Part shown: positions 63,944-64,000 of the stretch, piece after piece | Position numbering within the stretch: the stretch's first letter is position 1 | How the letters are laid out: each line of letters opens with the position of its first letter | Origin: Burkholderia anthina | GTDB lineage: Bacteria; Pseudomonadota; Gammaproteobacteria; Burkholderiales; Burkholderiaceae | NCBI RefSeq assembly: GCF_001547525.1 | Contig: NZ_LNJP01000004.1 | Location: forward strand, 248,001-312,000 | Reading direction: 5' to 3' | DNA length: 64,000 bases | Position numbers and translations under genes: made by a program | The notes under the pieces: generated by a model | What the model saw: only the letters and a program-made list of their open reading frames with translations | What the model was told of the DNA's origin: nothing | Database searches by the model: none

Positions 63944-64000
63944 CGGCGGGCGGGGGCGGCTTGCCTGCCCGAAAAATTGACGACGATCAGCCGCGAAGCA

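Overview
The window is a high-GC, tightly packed Burkholderia sequence, almost certainly from the Burkholderia cepacia complex. The clearest marker is an intact cepI / rsaM-like / cepR quorum-sensing locus near the left end. From memory, this locus lies on chromosome 2 of B. cenocepacia, but the replicon and species cannot be fixed from the sequence alone. I see no insertion sequence, prophage, CRISPR array, tRNA or rRNA.

Layout. 1-2160: a CBS-domain protein fragment, ribA, a VOC protein and a small membrane protein. 2200-5240: the quorum-sensing locus, with cepI and a co-transcribed DUF4902-type gene facing left, a cep box, an RsaM-like gene and cepR. 5290-11190: an MgtC-family protein and a four-gene efflux operon (DUF1656, membrane fusion protein, FUSC pump, outer-membrane lipoprotein). 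Next to it is the wreck of a LysR gene. 12080-15340: a membrane metallophosphoesterase, an AlkB-like dioxygenase and two small unknown proteins.

15620-31590 is the most distinctive region: a catabolic island of about 16 kb. It holds an IclR regulator, a porin facing left, and a rightward run of 14 genes: Rieske ferredoxin, recombinase-like helix protein, Rieske oxygenase, SDR, cupin, alpha/beta hydrolase, second IclR regulator, atypical SDR, TPP enzyme, aspartate-dehydrogenase-like protein, aldehyde dehydrogenase, extradiol-type VOC dioxygenase, FAD ferredoxin reductase and an AAHS-type transporter. Most neighbours overlap by 4-8 bases. The proteins form a plausible chain: uptake, ring hydroxylation, ring cleavage, hydrolysis, decarboxylation, aldehyde oxidation. 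The substrate is not evident. Two copies of the palindrome TGTTCC-N6-GGAACA flank the divergent porin/ferredoxin promoter region and are the best candidate operators for the two near-identical IclR DNA-binding domains.

31750-43800: a GNAT protein, a PPC-domain protein, acnB with a striking GTCTTAT repeat upstream, a secreted BPL_N-like protein, an NTF2-like protein, small membrane or secreted proteins (one of only 36 residues), a universal stress protein, an amidase, a secreted low-complexity protein, an arylamine N-acetyltransferase, and an RHH regulator / VOC / methyltransferase operon. 43820-51870: the very large NAD-dependent glutamate dehydrogenase, a tautomerase, a class II aldolase overlapping a urea-transporter-like gene, and a Phd/VapC toxin-antitoxin pair. 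52120-63943: a glycolipid-binding-domain protein, a leftward operon of Baeyer-Villiger-type monooxygenase, SDR, metal-dependent hydrolase and alpha/beta hydrolase behind a TetR-like palindrome, a YhhN protein, an agmatinase, an orphan sulfonate/nitrate-type binding protein, a MerR regulator, a GNAT acetyltransferase, and a LysR gene divergent from a quinone oxidoreductase with a 14-bp direct repeat between them.
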